From assembly GCF_024347055.1 (NCBI RefSeq), contig NZ_AP024896.1:434001-498000 (forward strand): a stretch of DNA of 64,000 bases, given 5' to 3'. Shown here piece after piece: positions 34,638 to 43,362 of the stretch. Numbering within the stretch: position 1 is the first letter of the stretch; each line of letters starts with the position of its first letter. Under the pieces are notes generated by a model. That model worked only from the letters and a program-made list of their open reading frames with translations. It did not search any database and had not been told where the DNA came from. Position numbers and translations under genes: made by a program. This DNA comes from Vibrio porteresiae DSM 19223. GTDB taxonomy: Bacteria > Pseudomonadota > Gammaproteobacteria > Enterobacterales > Vibrionaceae.

Positions 34638-35627
34638 CTAGCGGATAATATCGGCCAGTAACTGATAAGACTTAAGCTTTTGCTCTTGGTCATACACTAA
34701 GCTATTGACCATGATTTCATCTGCTTGCGTACGCTCGACCAGATCGTTAAGGCGTGCACGCACGGTGCTAGGGGAACCAATGATTGATTCGCGCAGCTGG
34801 GTTTCAACATGCAGTTTTTCATGGTGTTGCCAAAGTGGCTCCATGCTGTTGACTGGTTTGGGCAATTTGGTGCGTTTGCCGCGGATCATGCCTAGAAACT
34901 TCTGTTTTTCCGTGGTCGCCAAGTATTGGGCTTGCTCGTCTGTTTCTGCCACGGTGATGTTAACCGCAATCATCGCGTAGGGTTTTGCCTGCGTTTCTGA
35001 TGGAGTGAAACGTTCTCGGTATAAAGCTAACGCACGCATCATCGCATCCGGCGCAAAATGGGCGGCGAAGGCGAATGGCATTCCTTTGATAGCCGCTAAT
35101 TGCGCGCTATAAGTACTTGAACCCAGTAACCATATTGGCAAGTTAGAGTAAGAACCCGGATAGGCCGCGACGGGTTGCCCCGCAGAAACTGGCCCCATAA
35201 AAAATTGCAGCTCTTCTAACAATTCATCAAATTCCGGATCCATTCTTTCAGGATCGCGTCGCAGTGCATGCATCGTGGCGTAATCGCTGCCCGGAGCTCG
35301 GCCTAGTCCAAGGTCAATCCGCCCAGGATAAAGGGCATTGAGTGTCCCAAACTGTTCGGCAATGACCAATGGGGCATGATTGGGTAGCATAATCCCACCA
35401 GAGCCAATACGCATCGTTTTGGTATGCGCAGCAATATGCCCAATCAGCAGTGATGTAGCCGCACTGGCAATATCCGGCATATTGTGGTGTTCAGCTAGCC
35501 AAAAACGTTGGTAGCCAAGTTGTTCTGTATGTTGAGCAAGTTCGACAGATCGTTGGTATGTCTGGCCGTAATCAGCGCCTTCAATGACAGGGGCTAAATC
35601 GAGCACGGAAATGGGAGGAAACGTCAT
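34638..35627 (-). CDS. LLM-class flavin-dependent oxidoreductase (YhbW-like)
   Basis: 329 residues, bacterial-luciferase-like fold. The N-terminus ISVLDLAPVIEGADYGQTYQRSVELAQHTEQLGYQRFWLAEHHNMPDIASAAT and GSGGIMLPNHAPLVIAEQFGTLNALYPGRIDLGLGRAPGSD near residue 90-112 are diagnostic. LLGSSTYSAQLAA near 170 and GSPSTVRARLNDLVERTQADEIMVNS near 280 complete the family pattern. Such enzymes use reduced flavin and oxygen on unknown organic substrates and form a group with E. coli YhbW. Strong ribosome binding site (AAAAAGGAG). No flavin reductase is adjacent. Confidence 0.88.
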   Translation of the reverse strand: MTFPPISVLDLAPVIEGADYGQTYQRSVELAQHTEQLGYQRFWLAEHHNMPDIASAATSLLIGHIAAHTKTMRIGSGGIMLPNHAPLVIAEQFGTLNALYPGRIDLGLGRAPGSDYATMHALRRDPERMDPEFDELLEELQFFMGPVSAGQPVAAYPGSYSNLPIWLLGSSTYSAQLAAIKGMPFAFAAHFAPDAMMRALALYRERFTPSETQAKPYAMIAVNITVAETDEQAQYLATTEKQKFLGMIRGKRTKLPKPVNSMEPLWQHHEKLHVETQLRESIIGSPSTVRARLNDLVERTQADEIMVNSLVYDQEQKLKSYQLLADIIR

Positions 35628-36016
35628 TCGTTTGATTCTCCTTTTTATTGTCTGTACGGGCAGTATGCCATGATATTGTTCGTGTAGAAATGAGTCTCTT
35701 GATGAGCGCCATCAAAGAGAGCGTTAAACGCAAGCAAGCAGCGGATAAGTAGCACAAAAAGAAAACTGCCTAACCAATGAGTTGGGTTAGGCAGTGTGAC
35801 ATGCAGTGTAATATTGATGTCGAACACCTATTCGTTGATTAACGCCTTGGATTAATAAGGCTTACTACGTTATAGGCTGTTGCTGGTAGCGTGGCACCAG
35901 CAGTGGATTACGCCCTGCGCGACTCAAGCACAAGGCGTAAGAGTGGGCTTCAACTTCATAGCAAAATGATATTCGAGTGAAGTGGAAGCACAAACGTGTC
36001 TCACAAAACCGAATGA
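35628..36016. other. 389-bp intergenic region
   Basis: Between the LLM oxidoreductase and DJ-1 genes, both leftward. It contains two hairpins (35765-35795 and 35881-35902) and, on the minus strand from about 36010 to 35870, an open frame of about 47 codons with no usual start. The LLM promoter must lie in the left part. Confidence 0.4.
35765..35795 (-). terminator. Hairpin, possible terminator on the minus strand
   Basis: An 11-bp perfect stem ACTGCCTAACC (35765-35775) with its complement (35785-35795). On the minus strand it is followed by TTTTCTTTTTG. It lies 222 bp past the DJ-1 gene stop. Confidence 0.55.
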
Positions 36017-36694
36017 TTAAGCCAGTTTAGTCAGAAGAACTTTAGCAACGCCTTCGGAACTGGCTGGGTTTTGACCTGTGACCAATTGCCCATCAGTGAC
36101 CACAAACGGTGCCCAATCTGGGCCTTTCTGATAATCAGCACCAAGAGCGATGAACTCATCTTCAATCAAAAATGGCACCACATCGGTAAGCTCAACGCCT
36201 GCTTCTTCGCCATTGGTAAAGCCAGTTACCGTGCGACCTTTGATGAGCGGCTGACCATCGGTACCTTTCACGTTACGCAGTACTGCCGGAGCGTGACATA
36301 CAAAACCCATTGGTTTATTTAACTCGTTAAAACGTTCGATAAGCGCAATCGAAGTTTGTGATGGTGTCAAATCCCACAGAGGACCGTGACCGCCAGGGTA
36401 GAAAACAGCATCAAAATCTTCTGCTTTGACTGAATCTAAAGTGACGGTAGTGGCCAACGCATGTTGTGCCTCTGGGTCTGCTTTGAAACGATGTGTTAGC
36501 TCCGTTTGAAAATCAGCTAAATCACTTTTTGGGTCTAGCGGTGGCTGACCACCTGCTGGTGATGCCAGCACCAGCTCAGCGCCAGCATCTTTAAAGGTGT
36601 AGTAAGGTGCGGCGAACTCTTCAAGCCAGAAGCCTGTTTTTGCACCAGTGTTGCCAAGATCGCTATGTGAAGTCAGTACCATTAAAATTTTCAT
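36017..36694 (-). CDS. DJ-1/PfpI family protein (Hsp31/glyoxalase III-like)
   Basis: 225 residues. The nucleophilic cysteine lies in GFVCHAPAVLRNV (Cys about 133), with the conserved acid in the early segment (FWLEEFAAPYYTFKDAGAELVLASPAGGQPPLDP, Glu about 25-26) and YPGGHGPLWDL near 97. This layout matches the large DJ-1 group with Hsp31, SNO4 and bacterial class-I glutamine amidotransferase-like proteins, several of which turn methylglyoxal to lactate without glutathione. Good ribosome binding site GAGGAA. It is 91 bp after the aldehyde dehydrogenase gene on the same strand, hinting at a shared role in aldehyde defence. Confidence 0.85.
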   Translation of the reverse strand: MKILMVLTSHSDLGNTGAKTGFWLEEFAAPYYTFKDAGAELVLASPAGGQPPLDPKSDLADFQTELTHRFKADPEAQHALATTVTLDSVKAEDFDAVFYPGGHGPLWDLTPSQTSIALIERFNELNKPMGFVCHAPAVLRNVKGTDGQPLIKGRTVTGFTNGEEAGVELTDVVPFLIEDEFIALGADYQKGPDWAPFVVTDGQLVTGQNPASSEGVAKVLLTKLA

Positions 36695-36785
36695 GTTGTT
36701 CCTCGTTATTTATCTTTCTATCTATCTATGAGTTACTAATGGGAGTCACTAATGGGGGCATTAGCTGTGAGCCTAAAATATTGGG

Positions 36786-38201
36786 TTAAGCGTCCAAAAA
36801 GGCTTTTAGTAATCCTAAATTATCTTGATATGGTGCACGTAAACGTAGGTTTGAAGCACCATCTTCGCTTTGGCGTACTACGGCTTTAGCGTGAGTAAAC
36901 TGACGGAAACCGTGTTCACCATGGTAAGCACCAATACCGGATGCACCCACACCACCAAATGGTAGGTCATCAATTGACGCATGAGTCATCACATCATTGA
37001 TTACTAAGGCACCTGATGTGGTGTTTTGCACAAATTGAGTTTGATGCTCTTTATTGTCGCTAAAGAAATACGCAGCCAATGGGCGGTCATTTTGGTTAAT
37101 GAAATCGATGGTGTCAGCCCAGTGGTCATAAGTCATCACCGGCAGCAACGGACCAAAGATCTCTTCTTGCATAATGGCCATCTCTTGGGTGGCATTGAGC
37201 ACTAAATGTGGCGCGATTTTGCGGGTTTGAGCATCAAATCCTGGTTCATCTTGTGGACCTAAATTCACAATGGTTGCGCCTTTTTCTTGCGCATCATTGA
37301 GTAAGTGAATGAGGCGCTGATAGTGACGATCACTGATGATCGACGTGTAATCCGCATTCTCTTGAATCTGAGCAAAGCTCTGTTCGATAAACGCTTTAGC
37401 ACTGCTGACCAGTTGCTCTTCTTTACCTTGAGCGATCATCAAGTAATCCGGTGACAGACAGATTTGACCCGCGTTAAACGTTTTGATGGTTAAGGTGCGC
37501 TCAATCGCTGTGCTGAGATCAAAAGCTTCGTCAACCACAACCGGTGATTTGCCGCCCAATTCCAACGTCACAGGAACGAGATTTTCCGCCGCAGCGCGCA
37601 TCACGTGTTTGCCCACCGTCGTACTACCAGTAAAGACTAAGTGGTCAAAAGGCAGTGCGCTGAATTGACGACCCACATCCGCATCACCGAGCACCACTTC
37701 TAGCTCCATCGGGTCAAAGTAGCGACCAATCAGGTCTGCCAGTAACTCAGAGGTGAGTGGAGTCAATTCTGATGGTTTAAGCATGGCTGTATTACCTGCG
37801 GCAAACACACCTGCCAATGGACCAAACGCCAAGTTAATCGGGAAGTTCCAAGGGCTGATGATGCCAACAACACCCAGTGGTTGTTGCTCAATCCACGCTT
37901 CTGGACCGTCTAACCCTTCAATCACTTTAGGTTGCATCCATTGCTCAACATGATCATGAGCGTGTTGCAGCATTTTGACTGTGGTCACCATGTCGGCGAG
38001 CAGAGATTGATAGGTGCTGCGGTGACCAAAATCGTCGCTCATCGCTTGTGCTAGAGCAGAGTAGTTTTCTTTAATCAAACGAATGGAACGTTGCAGACGG
38101 TCTTGGCGCATAGCTAGGGTTGCAGGGCCATTTTGAATCGAAGCGCGTTTCATTGTGGTTAGAATTGTGCGCAGTTCGTTATGAGCTTGAGTGGCTGACA
38201 T
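36786..38201 (-). CDS. Coniferyl aldehyde dehydrogenase-type ALDH
   Basis: 471 residues from the Met at 38201, which follows AAGGAGA by 8 bases; a start 51 bp upstream has no such site. ALDH family: cofactor-binding SPWNFPINLAFGPLAGVFAAGNTAMLKPSE near residue 110-140, GSTTVGKHV near 195, the acidic base in LELGGKSPV (Glu near 216) and the nucleophile in NAGQICLSPDYL (Cys near 250). The C-terminal ASGIGAYHGEHGFRQFTHAKAV suits the coniferyl-aldehyde-dehydrogenase (CalB) subgroup, which oxidises aromatic and fatty aldehydes. A LysR gene is divergent and probably controls it. Confidence 0.87.
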   Translation of the reverse strand: MSATQAHNELRTILTTMKRASIQNGPATLAMRQDRLQRSIRLIKENYSALAQAMSDDFGHRSTYQSLLADMVTTVKMLQHAHDHVEQWMQPKVIEGLDGPEAWIEQQPLGVVGIISPWNFPINLAFGPLAGVFAAGNTAMLKPSELTPLTSELLADLIGRYFDPMELEVVLGDADVGRQFSALPFDHLVFTGSTTVGKHVMRAAAENLVPVTLELGGKSPVVVDEAFDLSTAIERTLTIKTFNAGQICLSPDYLMIAQGKEEQLVSSAKAFIEQSFAQIQENADYTSIISDRHYQRLIHLLNDAQEKGATIVNLGPQDEPGFDAQTRKIAPHLVLNATQEMAIMQEEIFGPLLPVMTYDHWADTIDFINQNDRPLAAYFFSDNKEHQTQFVQNTTSGALVINDVMTHASIDDLPFGGVGASGIGAYHGEHGFRQFTHAKAVVRQSEDGASNLRLRAPYQDNLGLLKAFLDA

Positions 38202-38411
38202 TTGCTCTCTCCTTATTGAAGGCTGTGTTTGTTGCTTTGTTTTATGGTTCATCTCATGTGAGCGGTGAAACGAATCAACAGAGCAATACTCATTTCATTG
38301 TCCAGCAGGATTACCCTGCTTGGCTGACTTGCTGCGTAGATTAAAGGAACTGGCGTTTGTTGGCTAACAAGGGTATTTTAGGAGGGGTATAAATAAATTT
38401 ATGGGTATTTT

Positions 38412-39305
38412 ATGTCGTTGATTAGATTGAGAACATTTGTTGAAGTCTATCGTCAGAAATCAATCAGTGCCGCTGCGCGCAACTTAAATCTTACTCAGCC
38501 AGCGGTGTCACAGCACATCAATGGCTTGGAAGTGGCGGTAGGTCGGCGTCTATTTATTCGTGAGACTGGTGGCGTGACACCCACCACCGCGGCGGATGAA
38601 CTGGCCAATGACATCGGCGACAAATTGGATTCGGTAGAAAACGCACTGGCACAAGCTCGCGCGCGCAGCATGAATATGGAAGGGGCTTTGCAGGTGATTG
38701 GTCATGCCGATTTTCTCGCGGAAGTCGTATCACCTAAGTTATTACCTTTGCTCGAATCGGGGATTCGCGTGCGTATGCACAGTGGTGATGGCGATATGAT
38801 CCATACCATGCTGGTGGAAGGGCACTGCGATTTGGGCTTTACTGCCCATCCGATTACCGATAAACGCCTGCGCAGTGAAACCTTAATGACGGTGCCTGTG
38901 TATGCGGTTGCTTCACCCCAAGTGGTTGCGCGGCTAGAGCAAGCCGATAACTTCGCCGATGCACTGTTGCAAGAGCCTATGTTAACTTACAACTTAGAAC
39001 TTTCTGTGATGGACAGTTGGCTTAATAAAAACAAGATCCGCTTAGATATGGCGAGTCCGTCCGTGGTGAGCCAAGATTTGCGGGCGCTACGCAGTCTGCT
39101 TATTAGTGGCTTTGGTTGGACCGTTATGCCTGCTTTTCTGTGTGAGACACAGATACGATCTGGTGAGTTAAACCTCATTAAAGCGCCTGTGGGAAACACG
39201 CAGTTGAGTTACTACATGGCATGGGCACCAAGTGCGCTGCGTCAACCACGCATTGCGCATGCGCGGCAAACCTTGCTGTGGAGTTTAAAACCTGCGCAAG
39301 ACTAA
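38412..39305 (+). CDS. LysR-type transcriptional regulator
   Basis: 297 residues. The N-terminal winged helix-turn-helix reads LIRLRTFVEVYRQKSISAAARNLNLTQPAVSQHINGLEVAVGRRLFIRE (residues 3-51), followed by a linker helix and an effector-binding domain from about residue 90. It is divergent from the aldehyde dehydrogenase gene across 210 bp, the usual LysR layout, and a substrate-binding-protein gene follows 124 bp downstream on the same strand. Effector unknown. Confidence 0.92.
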   Translation: MSLIRLRTFVEVYRQKSISAAARNLNLTQPAVSQHINGLEVAVGRRLFIRETGGVTPTTAADELANDIGDKLDSVENALAQARARSMNMEGALQVIGHADFLAEVVSPKLLPLLESGIRVRMHSGDGDMIHTMLVEGHCDLGFTAHPITDKRLRSETLMTVPVYAVASPQVVARLEQADNFADALLQEPMLTYNLELSVMDSWLNKNKIRLDMASPSVVSQDLRALRSLLISGFGWTVMPAFLCETQIRSGELNLIKAPVGNTQLSYYMAWAPSALRQPRIAHARQTLLWSLKPAQD

Positions 39306-39429
39306 TCAATGTCATGGTGACTAAAGCGAGATAATATTTCTTTTTGTCTCTCGGCTACTTAGGTAAATCGTGGTATAAACGACTCGCTGTAAATTATGGG
39401 CAGCGTGATTAGTTATCCAAGGAAGAAAT

Positions 39430-40191
39430 ATGTCTCTTAAACGTGGTGTGGTTTTATTGTTGTCGTTGCTGTCACTGGCTGCGCATGCCGATCTTCTTGA
39501 TGATATCCAACAGCGGGGCACAATCCGCGTGGGTACGACAGGAGATTACAAACCGTTTAGTTACTATGACGGTGCCAATTACAGTGGTTACGATATTGAT
39601 GTCGCCAAATATCTTGCTCAGCAACTCAATGTCAAAGTGGAGTTTGTACCGACCACTTGGAAAGGGCTGGTCTCGGACCTCAGCTCAGGTAAATACGATA
39701 TTGCGATGGGCGGGATTACGCGTCGTATCGATCGCCAACTGGCTGCGGAGCAAACACAAGGTTACATGACCTTTGGCAAGCTCTTCCTAGTGCGTGTTGG
39801 ACGTGCAATGAAATTTGATACGTTAGAGAAAGTAAACCAGCCAAATGTGCGCGTAGGTTACAACATTGGTGGCACCAACGAAGCCTTTGCCAAACAGTAC
39901 TTGACCAAAGCAACTCAAGTCACGTTTGAAAATAACCTTGATGTCCCTGAAGCCGTATTAAGTGGCAAAGTGGATGTGATGATCACCGAAACACCAGAAG
40001 CGCTGTTCTACCATACCACTAATCCAAAATTTGATGTGGTACGTAAAGACAATCCATTTACTAAAAGTGAGTTCACTTATCTGATCCCAAAAGGCGAACA
40101 GCGTTTGCTGAATACCGTGAACTTTGTGATGGATGATATGAAGCTTAAAGGAACAGATAAGACATTAATGGAACAAAACCATTTAATGTAA
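39430..40191 (+). CDS. Periplasmic substrate-binding protein, cyclohexadienyl dehydratase (PheC)-like
   Basis: 253 residues with a signal peptide (cleavage after AAHA, residue about 20). The SBP-3 fold begins LLDDIQQRGTIRVGTTGDYKPFSYYDGANYSGYDIDVAKYLAQQLNVKVEFVPTTWKGL, and SGKYDIAMGGITRRIDRQ near residue 92 is the segment typical of PheC and its relatives. KVDVMITETPEALFYH lies near 180. PheC converts prephenate or arogenate in the periplasm, but many relatives are plain amino-acid-binding proteins. No ABC permease is next to it. Good ribosome binding site AAGGAAG. Enzyme versus binding protein cannot be settled here. Confidence 0.75.
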   Translation: MSLKRGVVLLLSLLSLAAHADLLDDIQQRGTIRVGTTGDYKPFSYYDGANYSGYDIDVAKYLAQQLNVKVEFVPTTWKGLVSDLSSGKYDIAMGGITRRIDRQLAAEQTQGYMTFGKLFLVRVGRAMKFDTLEKVNQPNVRVGYNIGGTNEAFAKQYLTKATQVTFENNLDVPEAVLSGKVDVMITETPEALFYHTTNPKFDVVRKDNPFTKSEFTYLIPKGEQRLLNTVNFVMDDMKLKGTDKTLMEQNHLM

Positions 40192-40209
40192 CTTATTGCT
40201 CTAATTAGA

Positions 40210-40237
40210 AAAAATGCAGCGGTTATGCTGCATTTTT
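40210..40237 (+). terminator. Terminator of the PheC-like gene
   Basis: AAATGCAGC (40212-40220), loop GGTTAT, complement (40227-40235) and T-run; the A-run before it means it may also serve the leftward lyase gene. Confidence 0.85.
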
Positions 40238-40265
40238 CGTTTCTATTGGCTTTGATTACGCGTAG

Positions 40266-41579
40266 TTAGTAATCGGATTCGAACGCACCGAGATCAGGTG
40301 CGGTGCCATTATAGTCATCACCCACATCCGTCCCTGCATCAATCAGGTCACTGCCTTCTTTGAGTCGCGCATATTTGATATCGGGTAGTGAGCCATCAGC
40401 CTGACGAGCGTACATCAGCTCACTTTCATCGAGACGAACAAAATCTTTCGAGGTAATGGTCACGGGCAGGTTGAAGTAGTTGTAGCTAATGTCGTTTTCG
40501 GTACTGTCACCCAGGTTGATCACTTCGTTATAGCCATCAAACCCTAGATTATTGCGCATGTAGTGCCCGTAGCCATCCACATCGGTGTCGTTATCATCGA
40601 GGGTCGATAACATGTTGTAGTTCGAACTTTGGTTACGAATCGAGGTGTTGTTGATCCACGTTTGTCCGCCAATATGGTGGTTGGCGTAAAAGCCTGCGGA
40701 GCGGTTACGTACCGCTAGGTTATAGCGAATGGTGTGTTTGGGAATCACGCTCGGTGGCGTGCTGCCATTACTGCCATAGCCGCCAGCTTTAAAGCCATTA
40801 CCGTCGCCCACTTTATTGAAGTCTTGATCATAACCGTTATAAAACGCCCAACTGTATTCAATGGTGACGGCAGCATCAGCGTTGATTAAGTCAAAGCCGT
40901 CGTCACTATTAAACCAAGCACGAGAATGGCTGATGACATTACCCGTATAGGATGAGGAAGTAGGATGAACGCCAAAGCCATCGACATTGCCATTCGAGTA
41001 ACTGTTTAAGCCTTGGTTGTTATAGGCATCCACATTGAGCACATAGTTATTGCTCCCCGCAACGAGATACCAACCAATCGCCATCCCGTCATGAATTGCC
41101 AAGTTTTCGAAGCGGTTACCACTGCCTTTATTGACCATAAACGCTTCGGATTGCGTATGTTCATCATCGATAGTAACCTGCACACCGACAACATCAAACC
41201 CTTTAAACACACAGTTATCAGCTCGGATCATAAACGCCGTGTTGCGATAGGCTGCGGGTTTAACATTGGAGAAGTCGAACACCGGACGTTCTGAGCCGTA
41301 GTTGATATAGGTAATATTGTCTTTGGTAATATTATTGACGATGGCACGAATGCTTTGATACTGAGTAATATTCGAATCATCTAAATAATAAGTGCCGCCA
41401 CGAATATAAACGGTGTCGCCAGATGAGGCTGCTTCTTGTGCCGCCATAATGGTCTTTAATGGCGAAGACAGTGTGCCTGAATTGCTGTCTGAACCATCAG
41501 GTGAAATATAGAGATCGGCAGCAATAGAAATATTGCTGCACGCTAAAAGCACAGTTAGTGATAGTAATTTTATCTTCAT
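40266..41579 (-). CDS. Secreted right-handed beta-helix polysaccharide lyase (PL9/PelL-like)
   Basis: 437 residues from the Met at 41579 (AGGT upstream); a longer in-frame start adds 33 unlikely residues. A signal peptide ends near SIAADLYISPDGSDSNSG. That PDGSD..SG..SPLKTIMAAQEAASSGDTVYIRGGTYY segment is the usual opening of bacterial parallel beta-helix lyases. Repeated coils with Asn ladders follow (NCVFKGFDVVGVQV, NRFENLAIHDG, NYVLNVDAYNN, RAWFNSDDGFDLINA). The DDGFDL and GFKAGG segments resemble the calcium and catalytic-Lys region of PL9 pectate lyases. Its target is probably pectate or a related uronide, by family only. It is monocistronic. Confidence 0.75.
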   Translation of the reverse strand: MKIKLLSLTVLLACSNISIAADLYISPDGSDSNSGTLSSPLKTIMAAQEAASSGDTVYIRGGTYYLDDSNITQYQSIRAIVNNITKDNITYINYGSERPVFDFSNVKPAAYRNTAFMIRADNCVFKGFDVVGVQVTIDDEHTQSEAFMVNKGSGNRFENLAIHDGMAIGWYLVAGSNNYVLNVDAYNNQGLNSYSNGNVDGFGVHPTSSSYTGNVISHSRAWFNSDDGFDLINADAAVTIEYSWAFYNGYDQDFNKVGDGNGFKAGGYGSNGSTPPSVIPKHTIRYNLAVRNRSAGFYANHHIGGQTWINNTSIRNQSSNYNMLSTLDDNDTDVDGYGHYMRNNLGFDGYNEVINLGDSTENDISYNYFNLPVTITSKDFVRLDESELMYARQADGSLPDIKYARLKEGSDLIDAGTDVGDDYNGTAPDLGAFESDY

Positions 41580-41844
41580 AATTGACCTAAAAGTTATTTG
41601 TTTTTTATAAGATAGAATAGTAAATAAACAAGGTCGAACAATTAAGAACCGATGTTTCAATTTCTGGATCGCTATCACTTTTGTATTAATGACAATTCTT
41701 GGCTATGACAATAATATGAAGTCTGGATAACGTATTTGTTGCAATACAGGATGTGGATGCTAAACAGTTAGGTTAGTTAGAAGGAGTGAAAACGAGGTAC
41801 TGGGAAGTAGCTCCCAATACCTTCAACAGCGGTGATAGTGATAT
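41580..41844. other. 265-bp intergenic region
   Basis: Promoter region of the leftward lyase gene and the tail region of the HxlR gene. A/T-rich near the lyase start. No clear operator or terminator. Confidence 0.3.
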
Positions 41845-42267
41845 TTAGTCGTTGTTTTGCGCTTGATACTCACGACGATGTTGCAATATGGTCGGTAGAT
41901 TATCTTCAATCCAACTTGTTAATTCTTGCACGCGTACGCACACTTCTTCGCCAAGCGGTGTTAATGAGTATTCAACATGTGGTGGAACGACAGGATAGGC
42001 AATTCGATTGACAAAACCATCGGCTTCTAAAGCTTGTAAGGTTTGTGACAACATTTTTTCGCTTATGCCACTGATTTTACGACGTAATTCGCTAAAACGC
42101 AGCGTATCACCTGTTAACGCCAAAATGGTTAACACACCCCAGCGGTTGGTGACATCGCGTAAAATTTCCCGAGAAGGGCACTCTTTCTCTAGAACATTGC
42201 CTTGTTTGACTTGTTCAAGGAGAGAGGAACGATGATGCTTTATGGGCAATTTGGTGACGGAAGACAT
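41845..42267 (-). CDS. HxlR-family transcriptional regulator
   Basis: 140 residues from the Met at 42267 (AGGAA upstream). HxlR/MarR-like winged helix: CPSREILRDVTNRWGVLTILALTGDTLRFSELRRKISGISEKMLSQTLQALEADGFVNRIAYPVVPPHVEYSLTPLGEEV covers residues about 26-105. The conserved N-terminal Cys (Cys26) is the redox- or aldehyde-sensing residue in several HxlR regulators. It is divergent from a DJ-1/PfpI gene across 494 bp and probably represses it; HxlR next to DJ-1 is a recurrent arrangement. Confidence 0.9.
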   Translation of the reverse strand: MSSVTKLPIKHHRSSLLEQVKQGNVLEKECPSREILRDVTNRWGVLTILALTGDTLRFSELRRKISGISEKMLSQTLQALEADGFVNRIAYPVVPPHVEYSLTPLGEEVCVRVQELTSWIEDNLPTILQHRREYQAQNND

Positions 42268-42761
42268 GATTCCATTCCTAACAGAAAGTGAAGAAAATGA
42301 CTGCATCAGTATACCTCGCTGCTATTAAGTGGTCACTCAATGATTCCATTTTTCTCTGATTACTGTGACGCTGTCACCAGGGTGTTGATGGCAAGCCTCG
42401 ATTTGACGCTTGTTCAAGAGATAAACAGTGCGATGACCGATAATGTGATCTTGTGACAAGAGCTGATGCGCAATCAGTTTGTTCCACAGTTTCACCTTGA
42501 CCTATTTCTTCTATCTATGTTTCTATCATCGCGTCGATTGTAGATGGATCAATGAGTTACGTGATGTTGATTCCAACCTTATCGACAAATTATCACAAAC
42601 ACTGTGCATATTAGATTTCTCAGCTAAGGTGTTTTTGCCACCTTGAGTAAGACCTTGCAGAACAGGGCCGAAATGAACATAAGTGCATAGTGTAGGTGGC
42701 AACCGCAATGGCGCTGCCCATTTTTATGATATTTGTAAGATAACTAACACGGAGATATTCA
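42268..42761. promoter_or_regulatory. Divergent hxlR-type / DJ-1 intergenic region, 494 bp
   Basis: The region is unusually long. It contains a GTGAC-GCT-GTCAC palindrome at 42365-42377, about 100 bp before the regulator start, and an AAGGTG / CACCTT hairpin around 42624-42643. A 60-codon minus-strand frame (42526-42708) has no ribosome binding site and is not called. The palindrome is a plausible but untested HxlR operator. Confidence 0.35.
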
Positions 42762-43319
42762 GTGGCTAAGATTCTAATGATTACCGGTGACTTTGTAGAA
42801 GATTACGAAAACATGGTACCTTTCCAAGCGTTAATCGCGATGGGACACGAAGTTGATGCTGTATGTCCGAACAAGAAAGCGGGTGAAGCGATTGCAACCT
42901 CTATCCACGATTTTGAAGGTGACCAAACCTATTCAGAAAAGCGTGGCCATAACTTCACTTTGAATGCTACGTTTTCTGCAGTGAATCCTGCCGATTATGA
43001 CGCGCTGTATCTACCAGGTGGTCGTGCACCTGAATACCTGCGTTTAGATACGAAAGTAATTGAATTCGTTCAACATTTCTTTACTGCAAATAAACCTGTA
43101 GCGGCGATTTGTCATGGTGCACAAATTCTTACTGCGGCACGCGTGATTGAAGGTAAAAAAGTCTCAGCATACCCAGCATGCCGTCCCGAAGTGGAATTGG
43201 CTGGCGCAACTTACGCAGACATCGCCGTTGATCAAGCGGTAACCGATGGACAACTGGTCACCGCTCCAGCATGGCCAGCACACTCTGCCATGCTAAAACA
43301 ATTCGTTGCACTGTTTTAA
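42762..43319 (+). CDS. DJ-1/PfpI family protein (protein/nucleotide deglycase-like)
   Basis: 185 residues from a GTG start at 42762, with ACGGAG 8 bases upstream. Fold markers are KILMITGDFVEDYENMVPFQALIAMGHEVDAVCP at the start (conserved Glu near 15), YDALYLPGGRAPEYLRLD near 88, and the nucleophile elbow PVAAICHGAQILTAARVI (Cys about 121). It belongs to the PfpI/YfkM-like group of stress proteins, some with glyoxalase or deglycase activity. The gene is divergent from an HxlR regulator and has its own terminator. Confidence 0.88.
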   Translation: MAKILMITGDFVEDYENMVPFQALIAMGHEVDAVCPNKKAGEAIATSIHDFEGDQTYSEKRGHNFTLNATFSAVNPADYDALYLPGGRAPEYLRLDTKVIEFVQHFFTANKPVAAICHGAQILTAARVIEGKKVSAYPACRPEVELAGATYADIAVDQAVTDGQLVTAPAWPAHSAMLKQFVALF

Positions 43320-43334
43320 TCGCATTACGCATTG

Positions 43335-43362
43335 AAAAAACGGGCTGCTTAGCCCGTTTTTT
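43335..43362 (+). terminator. Terminator of the DJ-1 gene
   Basis: Twelve-base stem ending ACGGGCT, loop GCTT, and the complement AGCCCGTTTTTT (43351-43362), 16 bp after the stop. Confidence 0.9.

Noticed and set aside
42526..42708. 60-codon minus-strand frame in the HxlR/DJ-1 intergenic region
   Set aside because: No start signals and low-quality composition; the region is better explained as regulatory.
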